Shown: positions 54,601 to 64,000 of the stretch, piece after piece
How the letters are laid out: the number at the start of each line of letters is the position of its first letter
Numbering within the stretch: position 1 is the stretch's first letter
Assembly: GCA_029962745.1 (NCBI GenBank)
Contig: CM057154.1
Coordinates: 28,679,763-28,743,762 of the forward strand
From: Echinometra lucunter
Taxonomy: Eukaryota > Echinodermata > Echinoidea > Camarodonta > Echinometridae
Reading direction: 5' to 3'
DNA length: 64,000 nt
Program-made: the position numbers and the translations under genes
Notes under the pieces: model-generated
The model's input: only the letters and a program-made list of their open reading frames with translations
Databases searched by the model: none
What the model was told of the DNA's origin: nothing

Positions 54601-57600
54601 CTCATAGTCACCATAATATATAGCAAAAGAGGTACTAACATGACTTATATTCATCAGGTGTATTACAGGCTCTTGCCAAAAGTGTCATGAAATATTTCAT
54701 ACGAATCAAAAGAAATTAATTTCTTCGGTTTAAGCTTTGCCATTGGTCCCTAACACTGTGTTTGTGATGATCTTGTCATTTAGCGTATAGTATAACTTTG
54801 TAGGATGAATCGGTGAAGATAATTTATTCAGAGTTGACCAATTCCCAGTATGATGCACATCGAATCTTAATTCGCCTTCGTTCATCTGAATGAAAATGTG
54901 TAATTGAATGATTGGCAATAATGCGTAATTATATTGCTCTAATCGGTGTTGGCAAGCGTTAATGTTGAATCAAAAGTGATGAAAGCACTGGAAACTACGA
55001 TTCCGTTTCTGCATGTTTTCTGATTGCTGTCCAAAGGATCCCCATGTAGATTACTAACAACTCCAGATACAGACAGAAGAATAAAGGTCGTCCGACCTTA
55101 TACATACCATTTATTCATACCCATTTGAACTAGATTTTGAGATATCAGGGCCTACTGCACTTTTCTGATTATTTCACCTTGTTTTGTCCATGATAGTCAA
55201 CTGGATTAGTACGGGTCTCAAATTATTATAGGTAGCATTGTTAAAACAAGGGCAAAATTCGTCACTCTTGAAAACACTTATGGCATCATCTCATTTTGGC
55301 AGTCAAAACGCAACCTTCGAAATCATATAGCACTGGCGAATTGCGAGGAGTGTGGGGGGGGGGGGTGACATTAGCTTGTTCCCCCCTCCCTTTGAAACCC
55401 AAATGCAAGAGTGTTCCCCTCATATTTACGTGTGTCAGCTAATTTCTTTATACTAAGGCGCCTCAAAATGTGAGGAACTTTTATTTCACCTTTTAAAAAT
55501 TATTTATTCACTATTTTGCTCGTAGGAGAATTTAGGATTAAATACCTCCAAAATATCTGATTACCTTACTTTCTATATCTCATGTCAGAAGGCTCTTCGG
55601 CATATTACCCCCCCCCCCCACCCCCGCCATCTCGCTTTCCAGCATCTAGGGTCCTCGTCCCTGGATTAAAGATCCCTTCCAATGCACGCGTGAATAAATC
55701 ATAAAATTTTCCCATCTCTATTATATGAAGATAACTCAATTACGAGTCCTGGATCTAATTATGGCCTAAGCGATGAGTTGTTCTTAGCTCTTAGCTTGGT
55801 TACAGTACCCTCCATTTCGACAGGGCTAATTTTAGCGCGGGGAGAGAGTTTTTTTTAGAAAGTCCATTTCCGAGTTGCATATAGACCCCGGGCCAGCAGG
55901 TCGAGGGGCTTAGGGTCGAGTGACGAAGCAATTACCCCCTTCTTACCTATTTCTGTTTTTTTATTTATTTTTTTTTTTCTTTTAGTTCAAAACTAGATGA
56001 ATCTCTGTGAGAATTCATTGAACAGTCAGCACAAATGCATTATAAATCACATTTTCCCATAAGGCGGTTTGTACCTTACTTTGCTGATTATGTTTTAATG
56101 GAAACGGGCCTGACGAAAAACCTGCCCTTGATCTTACATTCTCTACATTATATCATTAGTGTTTACTGAACGCCATATTATTTCTGTCCATGAGAAAAGT
56201 CATGAAAAGTCACCATAAATTCATCATAAACTGAATTTGTCTAAATCAGGCACTTTGATAAAAGTTTGCTGGAATTTTTAAGTAGACAAGTGCCGATAAA
56301 ACAACTGGGTCTTCACGTATATTGATTCTCTGCACGTGTATTTTTAGAATACATCATTATCAGCATGGTCATCACGTCTTTTCAGCGCAAAAGTATTATA
56401 GGTCGCTGTGGAAAAGGAGCTAAAAAGTAGCATCATATTTCTTTGCTGCCGTTTGAAATGGGAAAGATGGTCTGTAAACTATAAAAAGTCAGGACAAAAC
56501 GAATGTGATTTCTATAGCAGTGTCGTTTCTACCTATCTACTTCTCGAAAGACGCACATTCACTCATCCCATTTTCATCACCCCCTCCATTTTTGTTACAA
56601 AATCCAAATCTCTTATTTTAATCTAAGTAATTTCACGTGAAGACGAATGCCGTCATCGCTCCCAAAATTAATTCAAGTGAGGTTTTGTCACACGCCTCTT
56701 AATTATTTTTCTTTGAATAACTTGAAGTCATGCCCATGTCACGAACAATTACCCGCCCTATTAAAATACCTAATTACCCCCCCCCCCCCCCTCCACATTA
56801 ATCACAGGGCACATATCACGTTTGTTTAAAACCCCATTCCCACTGGTAATTACGCTGTGACAAAAGAAACAGAACAATAACCCGCAAAGGGAATAAAAAG
56901 TTTTGATTTGATTTTCATATACTTATGAATTTTAATTGGTGCATTGCATGGTAGCCGAACGTTGAATTATCCATTGGCCGTCAAGAGTTAATCCGACTTT
57001 CTGACGATACGAAATGAGCGCCAATTACTTGGCTCATTGTCCCAGTGATCCGTTGATTATGAACGACCCCGCGGTCTCCGCTCCGCACTTCCTGCCCAAA
57101 TTACGCCCAAATTACACGAATGAAATAAGCCCTTGTTTCAATTTCAGAGCAAGAATGGTCTAAGAATATGCCGAGAAACCTGAACCAGTTCAAGGAATAA
57201 ATTTATACATGAAAGAGTTGTAATTTTAATGGTATGAAATCTTTGTAAAATTTTCTCCTGAAAGTTCAGTTGTTCGAAAATTTCGCCCCTCCCCGGCCAA
57301 GACTCTCCTGACTCCGTCCATGTGTATACAAGAGAGGCCAGTATGACTGTTCTATTGTACTATGCTGTCATTACAAAATCATTTCTAAATCAAATGATCA
57401 AGTTGAAAAGGCGAAAATGCTTAGCATTTTTTCAGTAATTACAACACTGGAGTTACTATAATTGATATAGGTATAAGTCTTCTTAGTTTATGCACGTGTA
57501 GAACTCATAAACCCATAAACTCACAAACTTTTGAATCATGAATTGCTAATCGATTAATTATTGGAGGGGTACAATGTACAATAGGCATACATTGTACATG

Positions 57601-60600
57601 CATGGTCAGGTTGAGAGAGGGGCGTTTCTAGGAAAAATATGTGTTTCTTATCCATGAGATATGCCCCCAATCACCAGCTGTTTGATTGGATTGCCCTCCA
57701 AACCACCAAGGCAACAGGCCCACATCCAATTACAACAGTTATCGTTCAGACTTAACCTCACAAGGATCAAGATATGAACAAAATTTAATTTTTGATAAGT
57801 GAAACGAGAAAACGACGTTAGCGGTAATTATAAAAATTGTCTTTTTTCCAGTGATTATTATCCCCTTGGACAGATTCATGAGGAAAACAATTTACTTGTG
57901 GGTATTTTAAAATCAGTTTTCCGGTTTTGACATGAGAAAGTATGGTGGTTGATGGGGAAAAGGTCATTTAAAGGTTTACAAACTTTTAGAGATTTGGGGA
58001 AGACAGTAAAACTTAATGAGAAAATCCAAACAAAGTAGCCAACATCTTTAGAATATTTTTGAATTTCCATGTAAGTGGGTAAAACTTCAAATGAGATTGA
58101 GTAAATAAAGTAGCCAACATTTAATATTGCTTGTTGTACTATACCTCTGCTCAAATATGTATGCTGTTATGACGTCACGCAATATGTAGGCCGTTGGGAA
58201 ATTTCGGAATCTATATCAGTTTCGTATCTTAGATAAAGATAATGCTTTTTTTTTTTTTTAATTCAAATTCTTAAGTGATTTTGTGTTAGAAAACCAGATT
58301 TATATTTCACCTTTCCCGCTTGAATAAATTATTTCCTTTTTTTCTGATAGAAGGTTAAATCTGGCCTTAACAGTTACATAAGGAAATGTGAGTGAACCCC
58401 TTTTGAGGTAGATAATTATGTGGACGTTATAGATCACGACAACTTGAGGTTTAGGTGGAACAGATTAATTTCGATGCCTCAGATCACAGATAACTACTGA
58501 AATCGTAATTACTATCTTACCAAGTTGAGGGGTTTATGTCACTGCGGTTAAAGTGACATAATATAGGGGAGCATTCAGGGCAGCTTTCTAGCTTTTCTAG
58601 ACGTAGATCGAAAATAGGAACGTCAGTGGACTTCCGACTTAATTTGAAAACCCTTCCGCAGATCCTTCTGTACAATTTTGTGGTGTTCCAGTTCCACGAT
58701 CTGCATATATGTTGTGCGTAGAGTATGATAAAAACTATTATGGTAAGTAAGTGAATATATATATATATATAAAACATCTTGAATTTTCTACTGAAAAATG
58801 CATGTGTATTTCTGAAGAAAAACAAAGATATTCCTTCCAGAATGATACGTTAAATTTCGGATATTTGGTTATATCATACTGTTGCAGCGGTTACATTTCG
58901 TGAGAAATCTCAAAAATCCTCGTTGTTCTTTTTACCTTCCCCCTTTCACTAAAATGAGACACCATAGTACCCCTTCCACAACTTACAGGGACTACCTTTG
59001 CAGGTCGAGATATAAAAATCTGTAATATTTGAGTTTTTCAATAATTGATAACATCAACTCGATGTTAGCATGGGCCTTCACTTTAAATATGTTCTTTCTT
59101 ACGCTCTCTGTCCTTGTTTCTGTCTGTCTGTCTGTCTGTCCTCTCTGTATCTTCCTCTATATACCTCTTCCCCTTCTCCACCCTTTCCCATACTCCTCCA
59201 TCAAGCCAATGACTCATTTTCAATCAAATCGTTATTGGTCTCGAACGTTTTCTCGGTTCTTTCCCGACGCCTGCATGTCAACCAGTACATTTTCCTTGTT
59301 GCCATGCCAACTCAAATAAACAAAGACACTAAGCACCCCGCGTTTTGCCCTGATATATGTCTTTTTGGTTGAGAGTCAAGCAATTTTTGGCCAGGGCTTT
59401 CTATAATTAGAACCACCCTGACAGGTACCCCTGGTTTGAAAAAGATATGCGAGTGATATCCAAGGGCAGTCAGCGATTCCGATGTCAAAGCTTATATTTT
59501 ATCATTTTAAAAAATCCATTTCGATAGAAGTTGTAAATATGAAAGTGATGCAAAACTAAATATTATCTAGAATTTCCTAATTACACCGATTGCCTTGCAT
59601 GATATAAAATTTGAGATGATTTACCGCAAAAATGGGGAAAAGAGATTTCATAATCATGTGCCGAAATGGGAGTCTGATATTTCCGATTAATATGTGCTCT
59701 CGCAAGAGCCCGCTAAAAAAGTTTCTTTCCTAATATACTACAAAAACATTGAAATGTATTTATAGCTATACTGATATTCTGTTATTTTCTCATTTCTCCT
59801 GTTTTCTACAGATAACTACAAGTTAAACTACATAGAAGTGGAAATAGGGCCGCCAAAAGCTCGATATCTGTGAGTATTTCACGGTAATTTTCTCCAGAAT
59901 ATTCACCGATCGATTCATTTCCTTTGATTTTCCACGAGAAATCTTGAAATAAAGTTATTCATATATTTCACGTACTGACATTGATGTAGATAAAGACGAA
60001 GGTGTATCCACACAATTAATGCACTATAACCAGTATAAGTCTACACGCATTATAACTATTTCAATTATTTTGTATGATACTTTATCATTTTTCTCCTGCA
60101 TGACAAAGACGCCAAGAGCGTCGAAAATTTGAGAATATGAAACATCCATGCATTAACTGTGAGCTACTATTTTCACAATGAATATTCAAACGTCAAACAC
60201 TCTCCTCAGTAGTTGTAAATTCAGGGATCACTGTATTTTTCTAAAGTTAAAGGAAACCAAAACCCTGGGGAAAATAAATTTTAATGAAAAGAGAGGATAG
60301 AGAGAAGCAATTTTAAAAATTGATTAAAAATGAGAAAGTTCTTGATATGATTACTTAAGATTTAAGATTCGTCTACAAAAACCTGTCATTCTGAAGCAAC
60401 ATTACCAATTTGAAAATCACCATAGAAAGTAAATCGAGACTTTTCAAATTTTCATAACTTTCTCATTCTGTAGCCGATTTTGATGGAACTTTTTTAAAAA
60501 TTGCTTCTCTCTATCCTCTCTTTTCATTAGAATAGATTTTCTCCAAGGGTTTCGTTCCCTTTGAAGGAGAAGAATCAACTTTCAAAGAAGTCATAGATGG

Positions 60601-62500
60601 GATCAATTCGTTTTTAGAGTCCAACCAGCTCGAAATTAGAGTAGAATCTATGTTATTGATAATGTATTTTATTCTTCTTCTCCCTGTTTTTCTTTAAACA
60701 TCTTTAACAGTGAGAATGGTGAACCTGTACCCTTGATAAAGGTGGCACCGGGAGGGAGCAAGGTCAAATACAGTACCATCGTATTCCCAGACAAAGATAA
60801 GGAGAAGGAAAAAGGGTAAGTTTAAAAAAAAATTCTTAAGTAATCATAAGAACAGTCAAATGATTGATTCTGTCTTAATTATTTCACTGTTTTGTTTTTC
60901 AATTAAAAACTGTGAAATATATAAGCAGGTTCTTTTACATTTTACTGACCAGATGTAATGAAGTTAGAATATCTAATCAGCTATGTATTCCATTAGTTAT
61001 CTGTGATATCTGTCATATTAAATCATTATTCTTTTATCAACTTGTGAATATTGTACCTTGAATAAATTTAGGCTTTTATGTAAAATTATATTATGTAAGA
61101 ATGTTAAATTGTGATATTGTTAAGCCCATGAACAGTTCCATATTATTCGTTTGATAAACTTTCGGTTGTATATGTTTTCATTATTATTATCATTACCAAT
61201 CAAGTTGAGTTTATTTCATTTTTTTTTCTCATTTATTAACCTGATTTATCATCAGCGCTTTGAACACGTTAAGGAAAGTTTGAATAAATGAAATAGTGAA
61301 TCACAACAGAAACGCGTTTTATTTTTTTTTTCCATTCTAAGGAAATATAGTAAAGATCTCAGTATCTAAAAACCTAGCAAGTCTTATTAACTACAAGAAT
61401 TTTTACTTTTCATAATTTGAAGTACTACATTATAAAAAATTCATTGTGCTCTATATTCTCTATGCGAGGTAATATATGAATATGGGCAAGATACAGTGTT
61501 TCTCAGGCCATGATATACATACAGATGCTCGAGATTTACACAGGTGTGTGTGGGTGATCGGAAAGTTGGAAATCAGTACTATCCGAAAATAAGATCAGGC
61601 AGGAAGATAAAGGTTATTTCTACGTCACTTTGATCCAGGAAGAACTCTACTCCTTCTCAGTCTACGGATTTCTTGGAATGATTAGATCATCCTTTGAATA
61701 TCTTAGGGAATGCTTTGAGGAGATGATCATGATTAGGGGAACCCGTGGGCGGAGTGGATAGGTGCCGTTATTACAGGGAATAGAAATACAAGCAGAGACA
61801 CAATGAAAAGTTTGTTTAAGCCTTACGATAGAAATGCACGACACTCTTTAAGCAAAAGTCCTCAAAATGTTGGGTCCTAGCCACGGATCATCATAAGATT
61901 TCCGCCCATCTTGATACAAAAGTTTAGAAATATGGCACTGTGCTTTTGTGTGATTTTTGTGATTAAAAAAAATTAATCCCTGTCGATTCATTTTGAACAT
62001 GCTAAAAGCACAAAGACAAGCGAAGTACTATTGACATGTTTGATGTGCGTATAGGAAGGGGTGTATCTGACAGTCTTCCACTTTTACGTAACGGAGTGGA
62101 TCTGCTTCCATGCACTGTCAACTGACTGACGTCATAAATGAAATTGTATCCTTTTTCATCTATTTCTTACTCTGTCCTAACTATTCTAAACTGTTACGTT
62201 ATTCTAGCTGGTCTCTCAACTACTAATTTTCATCCAAGTCAGTTTGTTATCATAAAGTATGTCTTATCATCTTCGAAGCTACAGACGTATGTTTTGATCA
62301 CCAGAACATCGAAGTGTACTCGTACAGAATACGTCCTTCTTACAAAGTCCCATCAGAATAGCCCTCCATTTCACTTTGTCTTTATTTCTGTGCGACATAT
62401 AATTGTGGAAATGTGTGCGTGAGGGTATGTGGGTGCGCATGCCTCTGGATCCCTCTTTACATCCACGCTTTTGCCTTTCACTCTCCCTCCCACTCTGTCT

Positions 62501-62577
<77 letters not shown>

Positions 62578-62719
62578 TCCTCTGACATTTGCTCAGGCTA
62601 CATCACTTTTCTCTCCATCATGTCTGTGTTTCAATTACTTTATTTCTGTTTCAATTTATCTCTCTCCCGAACCCCCCCCCCTCCCCCACTATGTTCTTGG
62701 GGGTTTTCCCTACTACGCC

Positions 62720-62767
<48 letters not shown>

Positions 62768-63075
62768 CACACTGATTACCTCTACTTTCTTGCCCTAATC
62801 TCCTGTGTTAGTGTACTGTTTTCTCCAACAATTATCTGTCGATCCTTTCTTTCTCTCACAAACTTTCGCTCTCACAAACTTTCTCTTTCGCTTTCTCTCT
62901 CGGTGTCACAAAATCTAAAACAATCTCTGTCATCCTCTCTCATTCTATGTCCCTTTCTCATCGACTCCTGTCTCACCTGATCCCTAGGTCCTTCCCATAC
63001 CTATACACTCATTTCAGGATGACAGAGCCCACCAGACTTCTTGGAGCTAGTACAGTGACGATGAGTAATCGTTAA
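46241..63075 (+). CDS. small protein with IRS-type tyrosine docking motifs, spliced
   Basis: Proposed exons: 46241-46271, 59812-59869, 60711-60815 and a last exon at 63021-63075 (alternative: 63833-63906, running off the window). Phases 1, 2, 2 match at each join. The assembled protein is 83 residues with the first option. It has no transmembrane or globular domain. Tyr17 lies in LNYIEVEI and Tyr50 in VKYSTIVFPDK, both fitting I/V/LxYxxI/V/L. The pair recalls the two C-terminal SHP2-binding sites of insulin receptor substrates (LNYIDLDL, then a YAS-I-F site). No PH or PTB exon was found, so this may be a short adaptor, an isoform, or the tail of a gene whose other exons I missed. The internal exons are firm; both terminal exons are tentative. 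Confidence 0.5.
47568..47607. repeat. (GA)n microsatellite
   Basis: About 20 uninterrupted GA units. Confidence 0.95.
49762..50598 (+). repeat. three tandem 279-bp units
   Basis: Units at 49762-50040, 50041-50319 and 50320-50598 differ by only a few bases. Each carries AGGGGTGTTTATATCGTAAC, GATGCGCGGAGCAACAAGAC and a SINE-type block GGCAAGACATTAATCTGCAC, ending CTCATGGGCATCTA. The identical 60-codon frame in units 2 and 3 is a by-product. The high identity indicates a recent duplication or an array that is being homogenised. Confidence 0.95.
51608..51644. repeat. (CA)n microsatellite after poly-C
   Basis: About 18 AC units following a C tract at 51595-51605. Confidence 0.95.
51820..51945 (+). 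mobile_element. tRNA-derived SINE fragment
   Basis: TAGTATAGTGG (A box, about 51816-51826) and GTGGGTTCGATCAC (B box, about 51875-51888) precede GGCAAGGCATTTAATCTTCA, TTGCCACTCACTACACAGGT. The last part is the same conserved body seen in the SINE at 42210-42460 and in the 279-bp tandem units. Confidence 0.75.
59812..59869 (+). CDS. docking-motif gene, internal exon (LNYIEVEI)
   Basis: The acceptor GTTTTCTACAG and the donor ATCT|GTGAGT frame 58 bases, and only one frame is open. It encodes NYKLNYIEVEIGPPKARY. The LNYIEVEI segment matches the consensus for SH2-binding tyrosine sites and resembles the SHP2 site of insulin receptor substrates. Confidence 0.7.
59870..60710. other. intron with MITE
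   Basis: It contains the foldback element 60251-60560 and no exon. Confidence 0.7.
60251..60560. mobile_element. foldback MITE, intact reference copy of the family at 14485
   Basis: The left end AGGAAACCAAAACCCTGGGG and the complement of the right end AGGGAACGAAACCCTTGGAG are inverted, continuing into AATGAAAAGAGAGGATAGAG in both arms. TTAA flanks the left end and a mutated TTGA the right. This copy supplies the uninterrupted target sequence for the nested insertion at 14611-14973. Confidence 0.85.
60711..60815 (+). CDS. docking-motif gene, internal exon (VKYSTIVF)
   Basis: The acceptor TTTCTTTAAACATCTTTAACAG and the donor AAAGG|GTAAGT frame 105 bases. The exon encodes ENGEPVPLIKVAPGGSKVKY followed by STIVFPDKDKEKEK. 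KYSTIVF is a second tyrosine motif, and the lysine/glutamate tail is charged and probably disordered. The entry phase joins the previous exon as Leu. Confidence 0.75.
62505..62577. repeat. (CT)n(TA)n microsatellite
   Basis: About 16 CT units followed by about 17 TA units. Another CT run lies at 62725-62763. Confidence 0.95.
63021..63075 (+). CDS. docking-motif gene, candidate last exon
   Basis: The acceptor ACACTCATTTCAG has a fair pyrimidine tract. The first base completes Gly with the two bases left by 60815, then the frame reads MTEPTRLLGASTVTMSNR and stops at TAA. The phase fits, but the exon is short and the upstream CT-rich DNA makes acceptor-like sites common. Confidence 0.35.
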
Positions 63076-63832
63076 AGTTCGTCTCCCTCATCCTGCATGA
63101 CCAAGCACGCACTCACACACCCACAGACCCACACCCACACAAACACACACCTGCAGGCACGCACTAGCCCTCGCACAGAGAAAACAATGGCCTCAAGAAC
63201 ATCGGTCTCCTGCAGTCATATCAAACCCTTGTTCCAAGAAATAATACCCCCACGCAGTCATGGCACAACCTTGTATAATATAATTCACAGATTGATATTG
63301 GTAATCATATTGATTTGATTAATGCGTGGTTATTTTGAGTAGGAATGGAGGGGAGCGAAGGGGAGAGGCATGGAACAAAGAAAGCAGTGGCTTCTTAATC
63401 TTAGTCTCCTGTCATTTTTTCTGTTTTCAAAGAAAACGATGTATCACGGATCATAACACAACCCTGTTAACTGATAGCTTGATATGAATGATTATATCAA
63501 TTTGATAAAAGCATGGTTACATTACGGGAGAGAATGACTAGGAGGAGATGAGTGAGGTGACGAGGGGAGATTAGGAGGGATGGAACAAAGAAAATAATGG
63601 CTGTAACATGTCTAACACCCTTCAGTCTGGTGCAACCACCTCAAACTCTTTTCCCAGAAATGATACGGCACAGAGCCATAGACATCCTTGTGATTAAAAA
63701 TTACATGCATGGATTTAATTAAAGCTTGAATTTTTGGTAAAAGGGAGGGGGTGGGGAGGGTAGGAGTAAGAGAAGGGAAATAAGGGGCTTGTGCAAAATA
63801 CTTAGTAAGCTATCGTTAACATCTTGTCACAG

Positions 63833-63906
63833 GTGGGTTGCTTTGGACGAGCACTCGGTTACAGGAAAAATTCTTTCGAAACCTGCGCATATAAAGCCTA
63901 CTGGAG
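63833..63906 (+). CDS. docking-motif gene, alternative next exon
   Basis: The acceptor ATCTTGTCACAG and the donor GGAG|GTAGTA frame 74 bases. With one incoming base it reads WVALDEHSVTGKILSKPAHI then KPTG in the phase left by 60815. A second frame is also open across it, so coding support is weak. If real, the gene continues past the window. Confidence 0.35.
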
Positions 63907-64000
63907 GTAGTAAAGGACGGTGGCCCATTGTTGTTGTTATTGTTCTTTGATAATTTGTTTTGTGAAGTAAGTCTTCATTCGATAAACACAGATCAATGTA

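Larger units (their letters stand above)
46272..59811. other. 13.5-kb intron 1 with repeats
   Basis: It contains poly-G/poly-C tracts (46392, 47310, 48416, 48540, 51403, 52553, 53660, 54362, 54522, 55606, 56777 and others), (GA)n at 47568-47607, the 279-bp tandem triplication at 49762-50598, (CA)n at 51608-51644 and a SINE at 51820-51945. The longest frame (48581-49051, 156 codons, no early ATG) shows no recognisable domain. Small exons could have been missed. Confidence 0.5.
60816..64000. other. intronic or 3' region with microsatellites
   Basis: It holds (CT)n/(TA)n at 62505-62577, a second (CT)n at 62725-62763, (CA)-rich sequence near 63105-63150 and diverged repeats of GGAGGGATGGAACAAAGAAA near 63360 and 63570. 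Two candidate exons are listed separately. Confidence 0.55.

Overview
This window is animal nuclear DNA. It has split genes with GT-AG introns, AT-rich non-coding sequence, many microsatellites and a very dense load of short inverted-repeat (foldback/MITE) elements, tRNA-derived SINEs and LINE fragments. The repeat style (TACATG-rich spacers, foldback elements ending in GGGCCCCGTTTCATAAA, frequent long poly-C/poly-G tracts) suggests a marine deuterostome, most likely an echinoderm such as a sea urchin. This is an inference; no species-specific marker was proven.

Four spliced genes could be assembled by matching splice sites and reading phase. (1) Minus strand, 13131 to 8344: a complete four-exon gene for a 240-residue multi-pass membrane protein with a C-terminal coiled coil, resembling the BRI3BP/TMEM109 family. 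(2) Plus strand, from 22092: a rhodanese (sulfurtransferase) domain protein. Four exons are visible, including the active-site loop, and the 3' part is lost in a 500-base assembly gap (24742-25241). (3) Minus strand, 35280 to 26155: four exons of a protein with a BEND5-like N-terminal module, a basic nuclear-localisation-like linker, an acidic stretch and a coiled coil; no BEN domain is visible. Genes 2 and 3 converge on the gap. (4) Plus strand, from 46241: a gene with a 13.5 kb first intron whose two clear internal exons (59812-59869, 60711-60815) carry tyrosine docking motifs like those at the C-terminus of IRS-type adaptors. Its end is either 63021-63075 or continues beyond the window.

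Layout: 1-8.3 kb is gene-free and holds foldback elements. 8.3-13.1 kb is gene 1 with three elements in its introns. 13.1-21.2 kb is gene-free with two nested transposon structures. 21.2-24.5 kb holds a promoter-like stretch and gene 2. 26-35.3 kb is gene 3. 35.3-45.3 kb is a repeat-rich stretch with a tRNA-like tandem array, a LINE sitting inside a minisatellite, SINEs and an unusual foldback element. 45.3-64 kb is gene 4, whose first intron contains a recent 279-bp tandem triplication.

The genes do not form an operon or an obvious pathway. The most striking content is the transposable-element architecture: several TTAA-flanked and TA-flanked foldback families, insertions nested inside other elements with readable target duplications, and a near-perfect 72-base palindrome between direct repeats.
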